64,000 bases of DNA from Bradyrhizobium nitroreducens (GTDB lineage Bacteria > Pseudomonadota > Alphaproteobacteria > Rhizobiales > Xanthobacteraceae), in assembly GCF_002776695.1 (NCBI RefSeq), contig NZ_LFJC01000003.1:5390091-5454090 (forward strand). Reading direction: 5' to 3'. A program made the translations under genes and the position numbers. The notes beneath the pieces were generated by a model. The model worked only from the letters and a program-made list of their open reading frames with translations. It searched no databases and was not told the origin of the DNA. Shown one piece after another: positions 8,909 through 17,244 of this stretch; position 1 is the stretch's first letter; each line of letters opens with the position of its first letter.

Positions 8909-9892
8909 ATGGAAATCACTGCGCTCGGCTATATCGGGATCAACTCATCGCAGCTCGACCAGTGGGGGCAGATGGCGACAGGGCTGCTCGGCATGCAGCA
9001 GGTCGATCGCGGCGGCAAGATGCGCGCCTTCCGCATGGACGATCGCAAGCAGCGGCTGATTGTCGACGGCAGCAGCGACGCAGGCCTTGCGGTGATGGGA
9101 TGGGAGGTTCCGTCCACGGCAGAGCTGGATCAGTTGGCGGGACGGCTCGAAAGCCACGGTGTCAAGGTGACGCGCGGCTCGCGCGCGCTGGCCGATGAAC
9201 GACATGTGGCCGAGCTGATCGCGTTCACTGACCCCGCCGGCAACCGGCTCGAGGCCTTCTGCAAGCCGGAGCTTGCGAGCGAGCCATTCAAGCCGGGGCG
9301 GCCGATCTCCGGCTTTCGCACCGGCGCGCTCGGCATGGGGCATGTCGTGCTCAACGTGGAGAATGTCGAACTGCTGTTGCCGTTCTACCGCGACGTGCTC
9401 GGCTTCCACGTCTCGGATTTTGGACTGAAGCCCTATGGGCTTTATTTCTTCCACGTCAACGGCCGCCACCACAGCTTTGCGATGGTCGGCTCGGGGCGCA
9501 AGGCGATGCATCACTTCATGGTCGAGCTCGGCAGCCTCGACGATGTCGGCCAAGGCTACGACCTCGCGCAGCTGGACGAGGGCCGTATCGCCTATACGCT
9601 GGGCCGGCACACCAACGACCACATGACCTCGTTCTACGTGAACACGCCGTCGGGGTTCTTCATCGAATATGGCTGGGGCGCGCGCGTGATCGATCCCGAG
9701 ACCTGGCAACCGCATGAGACGTTCGATGGGCCGTCGCTGTGGGGCCACGAGCGTCTCCATATGCCGGAAGAGCAGCGCAAGCGCCTGCGCGACATGCGGC
9801 TCGATGCAGCAGCGCGCGGCGTGCGCGTCGCCGATCCCCGCGTGCCGCCGCTCAACTGCGCGTGGCTGGACTCCGTCGTCGCGCGCGAATGA
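8909..9892 (+). CDS. type I extradiol dioxygenase (VOC fold), BphC-like
   Basis: A 327-residue two-domain vicinal-oxygen-chelate protein. The C-terminal domain carries the likely iron ligands H145 (GMGHVVL), H201 or H202 (MHHFMVE) and E253 (FFIEYGWG). It also has the active-site set seen in 2,3-dihydroxybiphenyl 1,2-dioxygenase: H187/H188 in RHHSFA, H238 in NDHMTSFY and Y243. It would open a catechol ring next to the hydroxyl pair. The ATG follows GGGAGG. Together with the MhpA-like hydroxylase and FAH enzyme it gives hydroxylation, meta-cleavage and later processing. A C-C hydrolase for the cleavage product is not in the window. Confidence 0.88.
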   Translation: MEITALGYIGINSSQLDQWGQMATGLLGMQQVDRGGKMRAFRMDDRKQRLIVDGSSDAGLAVMGWEVPSTAELDQLAGRLESHGVKVTRGSRALADERHVAELIAFTDPAGNRLEAFCKPELASEPFKPGRPISGFRTGALGMGHVVLNVENVELLLPFYRDVLGFHVSDFGLKPYGLYFFHVNGRHHSFAMVGSGRKAMHHFMVELGSLDDVGQGYDLAQLDEGRIAYTLGRHTNDHMTSFYVNTPSGFFIEYGWGARVIDPETWQPHETFDGPSLWGHERLHMPEEQRKRLRDMRLDAAARGVRVADPRVPPLNCAWLDSVVARE

Positions 9893-9936
9893 TCCGCGGC
9901 CGCGCGGCAAAAATCTGACGCTCAGGGAAGGACACT

Positions 9937-10899
9937 ATGCTCAAGACTGTATTGCGGGCAGGCTTCGCGCTGCTCGCGCTGACGACGGTTGCCTCGGCCG
10001 AACAGATCAAGGTGACGCTGCTCGGCACCGGCGTGCCGACCCCGCGGCCGACCAGCTTCAGCGCCTCGACGCTGGTGGAGGTGGGGAACGAGAAGCTGCT
10101 GTTCGACCTTGGCCGCGGCTCGACCATGCAGCTCTACAAGCTGAAGATCCCGCTCGGCGCGATCACCGCGAATTTCATCACCCACATGCATTCCGACCAC
10201 CTCATCGGTCTCCCCGACATGTGGCTGACGGGCTGGCTCGCCACGCCGTGGGCATCCCGCAAAGGACCAATGAAGCTCTACGGGCCCAAGGGTACGGTCG
10301 CGATGACAGAGAACCTGACCAGGGCCTTCGCCGACGACATCCGCATTCGTATCGATGACGAACACCTCGATCCCGAGGCGATCAGATTTGCCGCAAAGGA
10401 TATCGAGGCCGGGACCGTCTACGACAACAACGGCGTCAAAGTCACCGCGATCGAGGTCGATCACGGCGAGAAGATCAAGCCGTCGTTCGGTTACGTCGTC
10501 GAGTATGGCGGGCACAAGGTTGTGCTGTCCGGCGACACCAAATACGACGAGCGGATCGCGAAGGCGGCCGAAGGTGCCGATCTGCTGATCCACGAGGTCG
10601 CGGTGATCGAGCCCGAGTTGCTGGTCAAGAATCCAGTCTACAAGGACATCCAGGCGCACCACACCTCGCCCGAGGAGGCCGGCCGGATCTTTGCGTTCGC
10701 CAAGCCAAAACTCGCCGTTTACTCCCACATCGTGTTCGGCACCGTGAAGCCCGTGCCTGACATTCCGGAGGAGCCGCTGATCCTGCGCACCCGCACGGGC
10801 TACAAGGGACCTCTGCTCGTCGGCCGCGACATGATGTCGTTTGTGATCGGCGACACGGTTGAGGCGTTTGGGCCTGATGGAACGAAGCTTGCGCCTTAG
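9937..10899 (+). CDS. exported metallo-beta-lactamase-fold hydrolase
   Basis: A 320-residue protein with a Sec signal peptide (residues 1-21, ending ASA), then an RNase Z/arylsulfatase-like metallo-beta-lactamase fold. The metal site is HMHSDH, followed by further ligands in LSGDTKYDE and HHTSPEEAG and a late SHIVFG segment. Export makes tRNA processing impossible, so it is more likely a periplasmic ester or lactone hydrolase or a sulfatase. GGGAAGGAC precedes the ATG. It follows the dioxygenase by 44 bases in the same direction and may belong to that transcription unit. Confidence 0.85.
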   Translation: MLKTVLRAGFALLALTTVASAEQIKVTLLGTGVPTPRPTSFSASTLVEVGNEKLLFDLGRGSTMQLYKLKIPLGAITANFITHMHSDHLIGLPDMWLTGWLATPWASRKGPMKLYGPKGTVAMTENLTRAFADDIRIRIDDEHLDPEAIRFAAKDIEAGTVYDNNGVKVTAIEVDHGEKIKPSFGYVVEYGGHKVVLSGDTKYDERIAKAAEGADLLIHEVAVIEPELLVKNPVYKDIQAHHTSPEEAGRIFAFAKPKLAVYSHIVFGTVKPVPDIPEEPLILRTRTGYKGPLLVGRDMMSFVIGDTVEAFGPDGTKLAP

Positions 10900-10913
10900 C
10901 GGCAGGTGAGCGA

Positions 10914-11576
10914 TCAGGCCTCGCCGAGATCGGGCTCGGTCAACAGTCCCTGGCGCAGCGCGAGGCGGACCAGTTCGATGTCGGAGCCGACGCCGAGCTT
11001 GTCCTTGATCAGCGAATGCAGGTTCGCCACCGTCTTCGGGCTGACATGCAGCGTTTCGGCGATCTCGTCCGTCGTCCGCTCGGCGAGCAGCAGCCGCATC
11101 ACCTCGAACTCGCGCGCGGTGAGGACGTCGGCGGCCGAGCTTTCGCCGCCGAGCCGGCTCAGCGCGAGCTCGTGGTCGATGTCGGGGCTGATGGCGATCT
11201 TGCCGGCGAGCACGTCCATCACCGCCCGCACCAGCGTCTCGGGCGGGCTGGTCTTGGTGACGTAACCCCTGGCGCCGGCGCGGATCGCCTGCACGGCAAA
11301 GCCCGCATTCTGGTGCATGGTGAAGATCAGGATCCTCGCGCCCTTGTCCCATTGCCTGATGCGGCGGACGGCTTCGATGCCGCCGATGCCGGGCATGCTC
11401 AGGTCCATGATGACGAGATCGGGCGCCTCGGATTTGTACAGCCGGTAGGCCTCCGCGCCGTCGGCCGCCTCGGCGATCACGCGCAGGCCCGGCTGCTTCT
11501 GCAGCACGGAGCGATAACCCTCGCGGACCACGGAATGGTCGTCGACCAGCAGGATGGACGCATCGGCCGCGCTCAT
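10914..11576 (-). CDS. NarL/FixJ-type response regulator
   Basis: A 220-residue regulator. The receiver domain (about 6-125) has acidic residues DD at 12-13 and the phospho-acceptor D58 in VIMDLSMPG. The C-terminal LuxR-type helix-turn-helix (about 150-215) reads LTAREFEVMRLLLAE and then SPKTVANLHSLIKDKLGV. Its ATG overlaps the stop of the histidine kinase gene by four bases (ATGA), so the two are translationally coupled. The target promoter is unknown; the divergent DUF3280-like gene beyond the kinase is the nearest candidate. Confidence 0.92.
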   Translation of the reverse strand: MSAADASILLVDDHSVVREGYRSVLQKQPGLRVIAEAADGAEAYRLYKSEAPDLVIMDLSMPGIGGIEAVRRIRQWDKGARILIFTMHQNAGFAVQAIRAGARGYVTKTSPPETLVRAVMDVLAGKIAISPDIDHELALSRLGGESSAADVLTAREFEVMRLLLAERTTDEIAETLHVSPKTVANLHSLIKDKLGVGSDIELVRLALRQGLLTEPDLGEA

Positions 11577-12955
11577 GCCGCATGCTCCAGCAGCTGCCGC
11601 TCGCCGGCGGCGAGCGGGATGACGACGCGCAGCGCCGAGCCGCCGTGGGGATCGACCTCGAAGCTCATCCGGCCGCGCAAGGCCGCAACGCGCTCACGCA
11701 TGCCGAGCAGGCCCATGCCGGATTTGCCGGAGGCATCGCTGGGCGGACCGTCGTCGTCGATGGCGAGCGCGATCTCGTCCGCGGCCATCGTCAAATGCAC
11801 GCCGACCCTGGTGGCGCCGGCGTGCTTGGCGGCATTGGTCAGCGCCTCCTGCACGATGCGGTAGAGATTGGCGCTGATCGCGGCGGGCAGGGTCTCGAAG
11901 GCGCCGTCGAACTGGATCGTGAAGCGCGTCTCGCCGCGGCTGCGTCCGTTCCAGCCCGCGACCAGGCCTTCCAGGCTGGCAACGAGGCCGAGCTCCTCGA
12001 CATCGGGCGGGCGCAGCCGAAACAGCGCGCCGCGCAGCGTCTCCATCATACCGGTCGCGGTCCGCGCGATGCCGTCGCATTCCGAAAGCAAGGCAGGGCA
12101 GTCCTGCACGGCGGTCTGGCGGGCGGAGGAGGCGAGGGCGCGGATCGCGGCCAGCGACTGGCCGAACTCGTCGTGCAGCTCGCGCGCGAGATGACGGCGC
12201 TCGTCGTCCTGCAGTGCGATCAGCTTGCGCGTCAGCTCGCTGCGTTCGGCCAGCGCGGTGTCCAGGCTTTCGGCGAGATGGTTGAAGCCGTCGCGGATCG
12301 CGGAGAGCTCGGCGAGGTCGAACGGCGGCAGCCGCGCCGAGAGGTCGTTGGCCGCGATTCGCTCGAGGCCGGTGCAGATCAGGCGGGTCGGGCGCAGCGC
12401 GCGCGCCAGCGCGGCGTAGACCAAGAGGCACAGCAGCGGCAGCGCGATCGCAAGCGCGATCATCAGGCGGCCGGCCTCATGCCAGGCCTCCGCCGTCTGC
12501 ACCGCCGGATCGACCGAGACCACGGTCTCGCCGAGCCTGGTGCCGCGCACGGTCACAGGCCGTGCCGCCTCGCGGCCGGGGTCGAACAGGCTGCGATAGA
12601 ACGCGGTAAAGGCCTGCGGCGGCGGGCTTGCGGGGGCAGGCGCGCCGCTGCAGAACCGCTGCAGCATCTCGCCGCTCTCGCCGCGGAATGCGAGACAAAG
12701 GCCCGGGGTCATCACATAGGCGGCGACGGGGTCGAGGTTGGGAAAGTCGCGCGGGCCGGCCGCCCACTGGATCTTGCCCTGCTGCAGCTCCAGCGACTTC
12801 GCCACGATCGCGGCAATGCCGTCGAGGCGCGCATGGGCCTCGCGGTCGGCGGCGATCAGGAGATAGGCGGAGATTGCGGCGAAGCAGGCCGCCGTGATCG
12901 CGGCCACGCGCAACGTCAGCCGGACCTTGAGATCGAATTTCGGGCGGTTCCGCAT
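11573..12955 (-). CDS. NarX-type sensor histidine kinase
   Basis: A 460-residue membrane kinase. There are two transmembrane helices (about 12-32 and 165-190) around a periplasmic sensor region of roughly 130 residues. A HAMP segment follows, then a HisKA_3 dimerisation helix (DDERRHLARELHDEFGQSL, with the phospho-accepting histidine) and a HATPase domain with GMGLLGMRERV. It should autophosphorylate and pass phosphate to the overlapping response regulator. The periplasmic domain has no recognisable ligand motif. Confidence 0.9.
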   Translation of the reverse strand: MRNRPKFDLKVRLTLRVAAITAACFAAISAYLLIAADREAHARLDGIAAIVAKSLELQQGKIQWAAGPRDFPNLDPVAAYVMTPGLCLAFRGESGEMLQRFCSGAPAPASPPPQAFTAFYRSLFDPGREAARPVTVRGTRLGETVVSVDPAVQTAEAWHEAGRLMIALAIALPLLCLLVYAALARALRPTRLICTGLERIAANDLSARLPPFDLAELSAIRDGFNHLAESLDTALAERSELTRKLIALQDDERRHLARELHDEFGQSLAAIRALASSARQTAVQDCPALLSECDGIARTATGMMETLRGALFRLRPPDVEELGLVASLEGLVAGWNGRSRGETRFTIQFDGAFETLPAAISANLYRIVQEALTNAAKHAGATRVGVHLTMAADEIALAIDDDGPPSDASGKSGMGLLGMRERVAALRGRMSFEVDPHGGSALRVVIPLAAGERQLLEHAA

Positions 12956-13148
12956 CTGAAGGATACCTTGCGCGAACGAGCTTGTCGCTTCCGTATTAAA
13001 CGGCAGAACGCCGGCCGCGGAAAGCGTTAGGCGTTACCGCAGTGCAATGGCGTGAGATTTTCCCGGCGCTTGCCGGGACCGCCGCCGTTGCAGGGCCGAA
13101 GGCTGCCGCCGAAATTTGCGGACCACTCGATCCAGCAAGGCTTCGCTC

Positions 13149-14042
13149 ATGCACCTCTCCCGGTTGATTCTCCCTGCTTTTCTCCTGGCCGTCCTTGTGG
13201 GTGTCCAGCCGGCCGCCGCAGCACCGGTCGGCGTGTCGATCGAGGATTTCCAGTATCTGGACACGTCCGGCGAGCCGGTCGACCAGACCGCCGTCCACGA
13301 GAAGCGGCTGGGTGCATTCATGGTCGCGCTGCGGCGGGACGTCGGGGCGGACCTGCGCTATCAGCTCACGCCCGCCGGGCAAGACGATGCAAAATTCAAG
13401 GTCGTCGGCGGCGTCCAGAAGACGAGCACGCTGGTGCAGTGGGCGCGCGTCGCTGTGATCGATATCGCGGCCAGGAAGGTCCTGTTCGAGAAGCTCTACA
13501 CGTTCCGCGGCGACAACGACGAAGCCTGGGACCGCGCCGAAGCGTTTCTCGCCCGCGAGGTCATCGCGGCGCTCGGCACGCCTGCGCCGGTCGCGCTCGC
13601 CGTGTTTGATTTCGAGCTCGAGGACATGACGGCCGCATCGGGGAGCACCTTGGCCGCTTCAGACGCGTCGTACCTCGCCGAGACCACCGGCAGTGTGCGT
13701 GACGTGCTCGGCCAGTCCGGCCGTTACCGGATCGTCGACGTCGGTAGCGCGAGCGGCGAGGCGGCGAAGGCGCGCGCCTTACGAGACTGCGGCGGCTGCG
13801 AGGCGGCGATTGCGAAAGGGCTCGGCGCGGATCAATCGCTGATCGGGGTGGTGCGGCGGGTCAGCCGCACCGAATATACGCTCGGCTTCCAGCTGCGCGA
13901 TGCCCGCACCGGCGCGGTGCTGGCGCGCGGCGACAGCGGCCTGCGCATGGGCGCGGACTATTCCTGGAAGCGCGGCGCGGTACGCCTGGTCGGCGACCGG
14001 CTGATCGAGAGCCTGCAGGCCGCCGACGCGGCTAAAAGGTGA
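13149..14042 (+). CDS. exported DUF3280/DUF2380-like protein
   Basis: A 297-residue protein from the ATG at 13149; an in-frame start at 13116 would put eleven polar residues ahead of a clean signal peptide (residues 1-24, ending AAAA). The rest is a soluble periplasmic domain with repeated ALAVFDFELED-like strands, similar to the DUF3280/DUF2380 proteins of rhizobia. Those are often near two-component genes and quinoprotein dehydrogenases, but no such enzyme is seen here. A paired cysteine motif, CGGC, is present at about residue 217. Its last 11 bases overlap the 3' end of the convergent dehydrogenase gene. Confidence 0.75.
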   Translation: MHLSRLILPAFLLAVLVGVQPAAAAPVGVSIEDFQYLDTSGEPVDQTAVHEKRLGAFMVALRRDVGADLRYQLTPAGQDDAKFKVVGGVQKTSTLVQWARVAVIDIAARKVLFEKLYTFRGDNDEAWDRAEAFLAREVIAALGTPAPVALAVFDFELEDMTAASGSTLAASDASYLAETTGSVRDVLGQSGRYRIVDVGSASGEAAKARALRDCGGCEAAIAKGLGADQSLIGVVRRVSRTEYTLGFQLRDARTGAVLARGDSGLRMGADYSWKRGAVRLVGDRLIESLQAADAAKR

Positions 14043-15063
14043 GCTGAACCTTCATCGACTGCGAGCGGTCGCTGGCGAGCTCGAAGGCGGCGACCGCGTT
14101 CTCGAACGGCATGGTGGCCGTGATCAGCGGCTTCACGTCGATCAGGCCTTCGCCCATCAGCCGCACCGCCAGCTCGAACTCGGGATCGAAGCGGAAGGTG
14201 CCGCGGAGCTGCAATTCCTTGGCGACGATGGAGTTGATCGGCAGCGTCATCTCGCCGCCAAGGCCGAGCTGGACCAGCGTCGCGCCGGGGCGCAGCACGT
14301 CGAGCGCGGTGCGGAGCGCGGCCTGGTTGCCGGAGGCCTCGAACAGCGTGTCGAACACGCCCTTGCCGGCGCGCCACGGGTCGAGCGCCGAAGCATCGGT
14401 CGCAACATTGATGGCATGCGTCGCGCCGAGCTTCCTGGCGACCGCGAGCGGCGCCTCGGCGACGTCGGTCACCACGATCTCGGATGCACCGCCGAAGCGC
14501 GAGACCAGAATCATCAGCGCGCCGATCGGGCCGCAGCCGGTGATCAGCACGCGCTTGCCGAGCAGGGGGCCGGCCTGCTTGCCGGCGTGCAGGCACACCG
14601 CGAGCGGCTCGGCGACCGCGGCCTCCGCCAGCGACAGTCTGTCGGCGATCGGCACCGCCTGGGCTGCATCGACCGTGATGAATTCGCGAAAGCCGCCTTG
14701 CACATGGGGAAAGCGCATCGCGCTGCCGAGGAAGCGCATGTCGAGGCACTGGTTGCGCATTCCCTCCTGGCAATGCAGGCAGTGCCCGCACGGCTTGCTC
14801 GGATTGACCGCCACGCGCGTGCCCGCCTTCACGCTGCCGACGCCGTCACCGACGTCAGCCACGACGCCGGCGATCTCGTGCCCCAGCGCCATCGGCTGTT
14901 GGACACGCACGACGCCGAAACCGCCGTGATGGTAGTAGTGCAGGTCGGAGCCGCAGATGCCGCCATTGGCGATCTTGATGCGGACCTCGCCCGGGCCGGG
15001 TGCCGGATCGGGATAGCTGTCGATCCGCAAATCCTTCGGGGCGTGAATAACGACGGCGCGCAT
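14032..15063 (-). CDS. L-idonate 5-dehydrogenase-like zinc alcohol dehydrogenase
   Basis: A 343-residue medium-chain dehydrogenase. Catalytic zinc ligands are C and H in GGICGSDLHYYHHGG and GHEIAG. A structural zinc site appears in CGHCLHCQEGMRNQC, and the NAD-binding motif is VLITGCGPIGALM. The wording closely follows L-idonate 5-dehydrogenases, which oxidise L-idonate to 5-keto-D-gluconate. The ATG at 15063 is chosen because the domain begins there; the frame is open further but overlaps the SDR gene. It lies last in an operon with an SDR and a mandelate-racemase-family enzyme, and the stop overlaps the convergent gene by 11 bases. Confidence 0.87.
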   Translation of the reverse strand: MRAVVIHAPKDLRIDSYPDPAPGPGEVRIKIANGGICGSDLHYYHHGGFGVVRVQQPMALGHEIAGVVADVGDGVGSVKAGTRVAVNPSKPCGHCLHCQEGMRNQCLDMRFLGSAMRFPHVQGGFREFITVDAAQAVPIADRLSLAEAAVAEPLAVCLHAGKQAGPLLGKRVLITGCGPIGALMILVSRFGGASEIVVTDVAEAPLAVARKLGATHAINVATDASALDPWRAGKGVFDTLFEASGNQAALRTALDVLRPGATLVQLGLGGEMTLPINSIVAKELQLRGTFRFDPEFELAVRLMGEGLIDVKPLITATMPFENAVAAFELASDRSQSMKVQLTF

Positions 15064-15086
15064 GGGCTCGTTTCCTGTTTCGCTTG

Positions 15087-15854
15087 TCACATCGCGGCGA
15101 TCATGCCGCCATCGACATAGATGATCTGGCCGTTGACGTAGGTCGAGGCGTCGGAGGCGAGGAAGATCGCCGCGCCCACGAGCTCGTCCGGCTTGCCCCA
15201 GCGCTTGGAGGGGATGCGGCCCATCAGCCAGTTGTTGAAATCGGCGTTGTTGACCAGCGCCTCGTTCATGTCGGTCAGCATGTAGCCGGGGCCGATCGCG
15301 TTGGCCTGGATGCCGTGCTGGGCCCATTCCACCGCCATCGAGCGGGTCAGGTTCTTGATGCCGCCCTTGGCGGCGGTGTAGGGCGCGATGGTGGGGCGCG
15401 CGAGCTCGCTGCCGAGCGAGCCGATATTGATGATCTTGCCGCGCTTGCGCGGGATCATGCGCTTGCCGGCTTCGCGGCCGATCACGAAGGCGCTGGTGAG
15501 GTCGGTCTCGATCACCTTGCGCCATTCGTCGGTGGTGAACTCGACCAGCGGCTTGCGGTGCTGGATGCCGGCATTGTTGACGAGAATGTCGACGGCAATG
15601 CCTTGTCTGTCGAAGTCGTTGAATGCCGCGACGATCGCCGGCTCGTCGGTGACGTTGAAGGCCGCGCCTTCCGCCTGATGGCCGGCGGCGCGAAACTCCG
15701 CGACGGCCTGCTCGACGCGCTTGGGATCGACGCCGTTGATGATCAGCCTGGCGCCTGCCTTCGCCATGCCCTCGGCGATGGCGCGGCCGAGCCCGCGGGA
15801 GGAGCCGGTCACGAGTGCGGTGCGGCCGGACAGGTCGAACAGGGCGGTGCTCAT
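15087..15854 (-). CDS. SDR oxidoreductase, gluconate 5-dehydrogenase-like
   Basis: A 255-residue classical short-chain dehydrogenase. The cofactor motif is TGSSRGLGRAIAEG, the NNAG strand is present, and the catalytic serine and YTAAK motif follow (IGSLGS...PYTAAKGG). The C-terminus VDGGM is usual for the fold. Its nearest resemblance is to IdnO/gluconate 5-dehydrogenase, which reduces 5-keto-D-gluconate to D-gluconate. Placed 23 bases before the L-idonate dehydrogenase-like gene, it gives an idonate to gluconate route. Other sugar-acid substrates remain possible. Confidence 0.87.
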   Translation of the reverse strand: MSTALFDLSGRTALVTGSSRGLGRAIAEGMAKAGARLIINGVDPKRVEQAVAEFRAAGHQAEGAAFNVTDEPAIVAAFNDFDRQGIAVDILVNNAGIQHRKPLVEFTTDEWRKVIETDLTSAFVIGREAGKRMIPRKRGKIINIGSLGSELARPTIAPYTAAKGGIKNLTRSMAVEWAQHGIQANAIGPGYMLTDMNEALVNNADFNNWLMGRIPSKRWGKPDELVGAAIFLASDASTYVNGQIIYVDGGMIAAM

Positions 15855-15866
15855 CTCAAAAGATCC

Positions 15867-17066
15867 TCAAACGTTGGAGCGACGCACGGTGAGATCGGTG
15901 CGGTCGAAGACGGCGGGCAGCAGGTCGACGCCAAGACCAGGGCCCTCCATCGGGAAGACGTAGCCGTCCTTGATCACGGGCATCGTGGTGACGAGCTCAT
16001 TGTACCAGCCCTTGTAGAAGGCGCGCACCGATTCCTGGATCAGCGTGTTGGGCTGGCTGAACGACATGTGGATGGCGGCGATGAAGCCGATCGGGCCGAT
16101 GCAATCATGCGGCGCGAAGGGCCGGTGATAGGTCTCGGCCATCGCCGCGATCTTGCGGCCCTCGGTGAGGCCGCCGGTCCAGCACAGGTCCGCCATCACG
16201 ACGTGCATGGCGTCGCGGTCCAGCATGTCCTTGTAGGGGAAACGCGAGCCCAGCGTCTCGCTGGCGCAGACCCAGACGTCGGTCGAGCGGGCGTATTCGG
16301 CCAGCGCCTGCGGCGAGTTCATGCGGATCGGGTCTTCGTACCAGGTCGGCTTGTAGGGCTCGAGCGCGCGCGCGATCTGCTTGGCGGTCGGCAGATTCCA
16401 CAGCGAGTGGAGCTCGACCATGATCTCCATCTTGTCGCCGACGGCTTTGCGGATTTTCTCGAACGGCTCGATCGCCTTCTTCATCTGCGCGGCGGTGATG
16501 TAGAGGCCCTTGTTCTCCTGCGCTGCCGGATCGAACGGCCAGATCTTCATCGCGGAGATGCCGCTCTCCAGCAGGCTTTCGGCGAGCGCGTCGGCGTGGT
16601 GCATGAAGCCGTCGAGGTCTTCATAGGGACCCTTGGATGCCCCGAGATTCCAGTTGGCGACCGGGCTGATATTGGTGGAGCGGACATATTGGGTGCCGGC
16701 GCAGGTGTTGTAGATGCGTTGCTTGTCGCGGCAGAGGCCGCCGAGCATCTGGTGTACCGGCTGATTGCAGACCTTGCCGAACAGGTCCCACAGCGCGATG
16801 TCGATTGCGGACGCCGCGCGATACTCGACGCCGGTCGAGGACTGCGCCATCGGCAGGTTCAGCATGTCGCGATGGATCGCTTCGATGTGCAGGGGATTGC
16901 GGCCGAGCAGGCGGCCGGCAAACGTGTCGTGGATTTGCGCTTCGACTGCGCCTGCGCCGTAGAAGGTTTCGCCGAGACCGATCATGCCCGTGTCGGTGTG
17001 AACGCGCACCCAGATGACGTTGGAAAATTCCTCGGTGCGCAGCGTCTCGATCGACGTGATCTTCAC
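15867..17066 (-). CDS. mandelate racemase/muconate lactonizing (enolase superfamily) enzyme
   Basis: A 399-residue enolase-superfamily protein with an N-terminal capping domain and a C-terminal barrel. Likely Mg ligands are acidic residues in VELHSLWN, YEDPI and ASETLG, with a later PFAPHD histidine as in the mandelate racemase subgroup. The second-strand motif is SAMKIWPFD rather than a plain KxK. I chose the GTG at 17066 because GGGAGGA sits at the right distance; the frame extends to 17126 without a better start. Family members dehydrate sugar acids. With the idonate-type dehydrogenases a gluconate-like dehydratase is a reasonable but unproven role. Confidence 0.85.
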   Translation of the reverse strand: MKITSIETLRTEEFSNVIWVRVHTDTGMIGLGETFYGAGAVEAQIHDTFAGRLLGRNPLHIEAIHRDMLNLPMAQSSTGVEYRAASAIDIALWDLFGKVCNQPVHQMLGGLCRDKQRIYNTCAGTQYVRSTNISPVANWNLGASKGPYEDLDGFMHHADALAESLLESGISAMKIWPFDPAAQENKGLYITAAQMKKAIEPFEKIRKAVGDKMEIMVELHSLWNLPTAKQIARALEPYKPTWYEDPIRMNSPQALAEYARSTDVWVCASETLGSRFPYKDMLDRDAMHVVMADLCWTGGLTEGRKIAAMAETYHRPFAPHDCIGPIGFIAAIHMSFSQPNTLIQESVRAFYKGWYNELVTTMPVIKDGYVFPMEGPGLGVDLLPAVFDRTDLTVRRSNV

Positions 17067-17117
17067 GGCAACAATCCTCCCATCACCGGCGCCTCGCGCC
17101 TGACGTCTCATTTTGCG

Positions 17118-17179
17118 CTGCAACATGTTGCAGGTCGCGCGAAAGTCTTACGCCTGCTTGTAATATATCACAACATGTT
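17118..17179. promoter_or_regulatory. twin palindromic operators between sugar-acid operon and GntR gene
   Basis: A perfect 16-base palindrome CTGCAACATGTTGCAG occupies 17118-17133. A second copy of its core, AACATGTT, is at 17172-17179. The centres are 50 bases apart, near five helical turns. Both lie in the divergent promoter of the enolase-family operon and the GntR regulator, so they are the likely autoregulatory and operon operators of that regulator, possibly with looping. Confidence 0.6.
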
Positions 17180-17244
17180 TTAAGCCAGTCACAAATAAGG
17201 CGCCGCCCTGCGGGGGGACAACGCAGGCCGACGGGGAGGACAAC

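Noticed and set aside
15084..17183. A 699-codon plus-strand frame
   Set aside because: It is antisense to the SDR and the enolase-family gene, which carry clear catalytic motifs.
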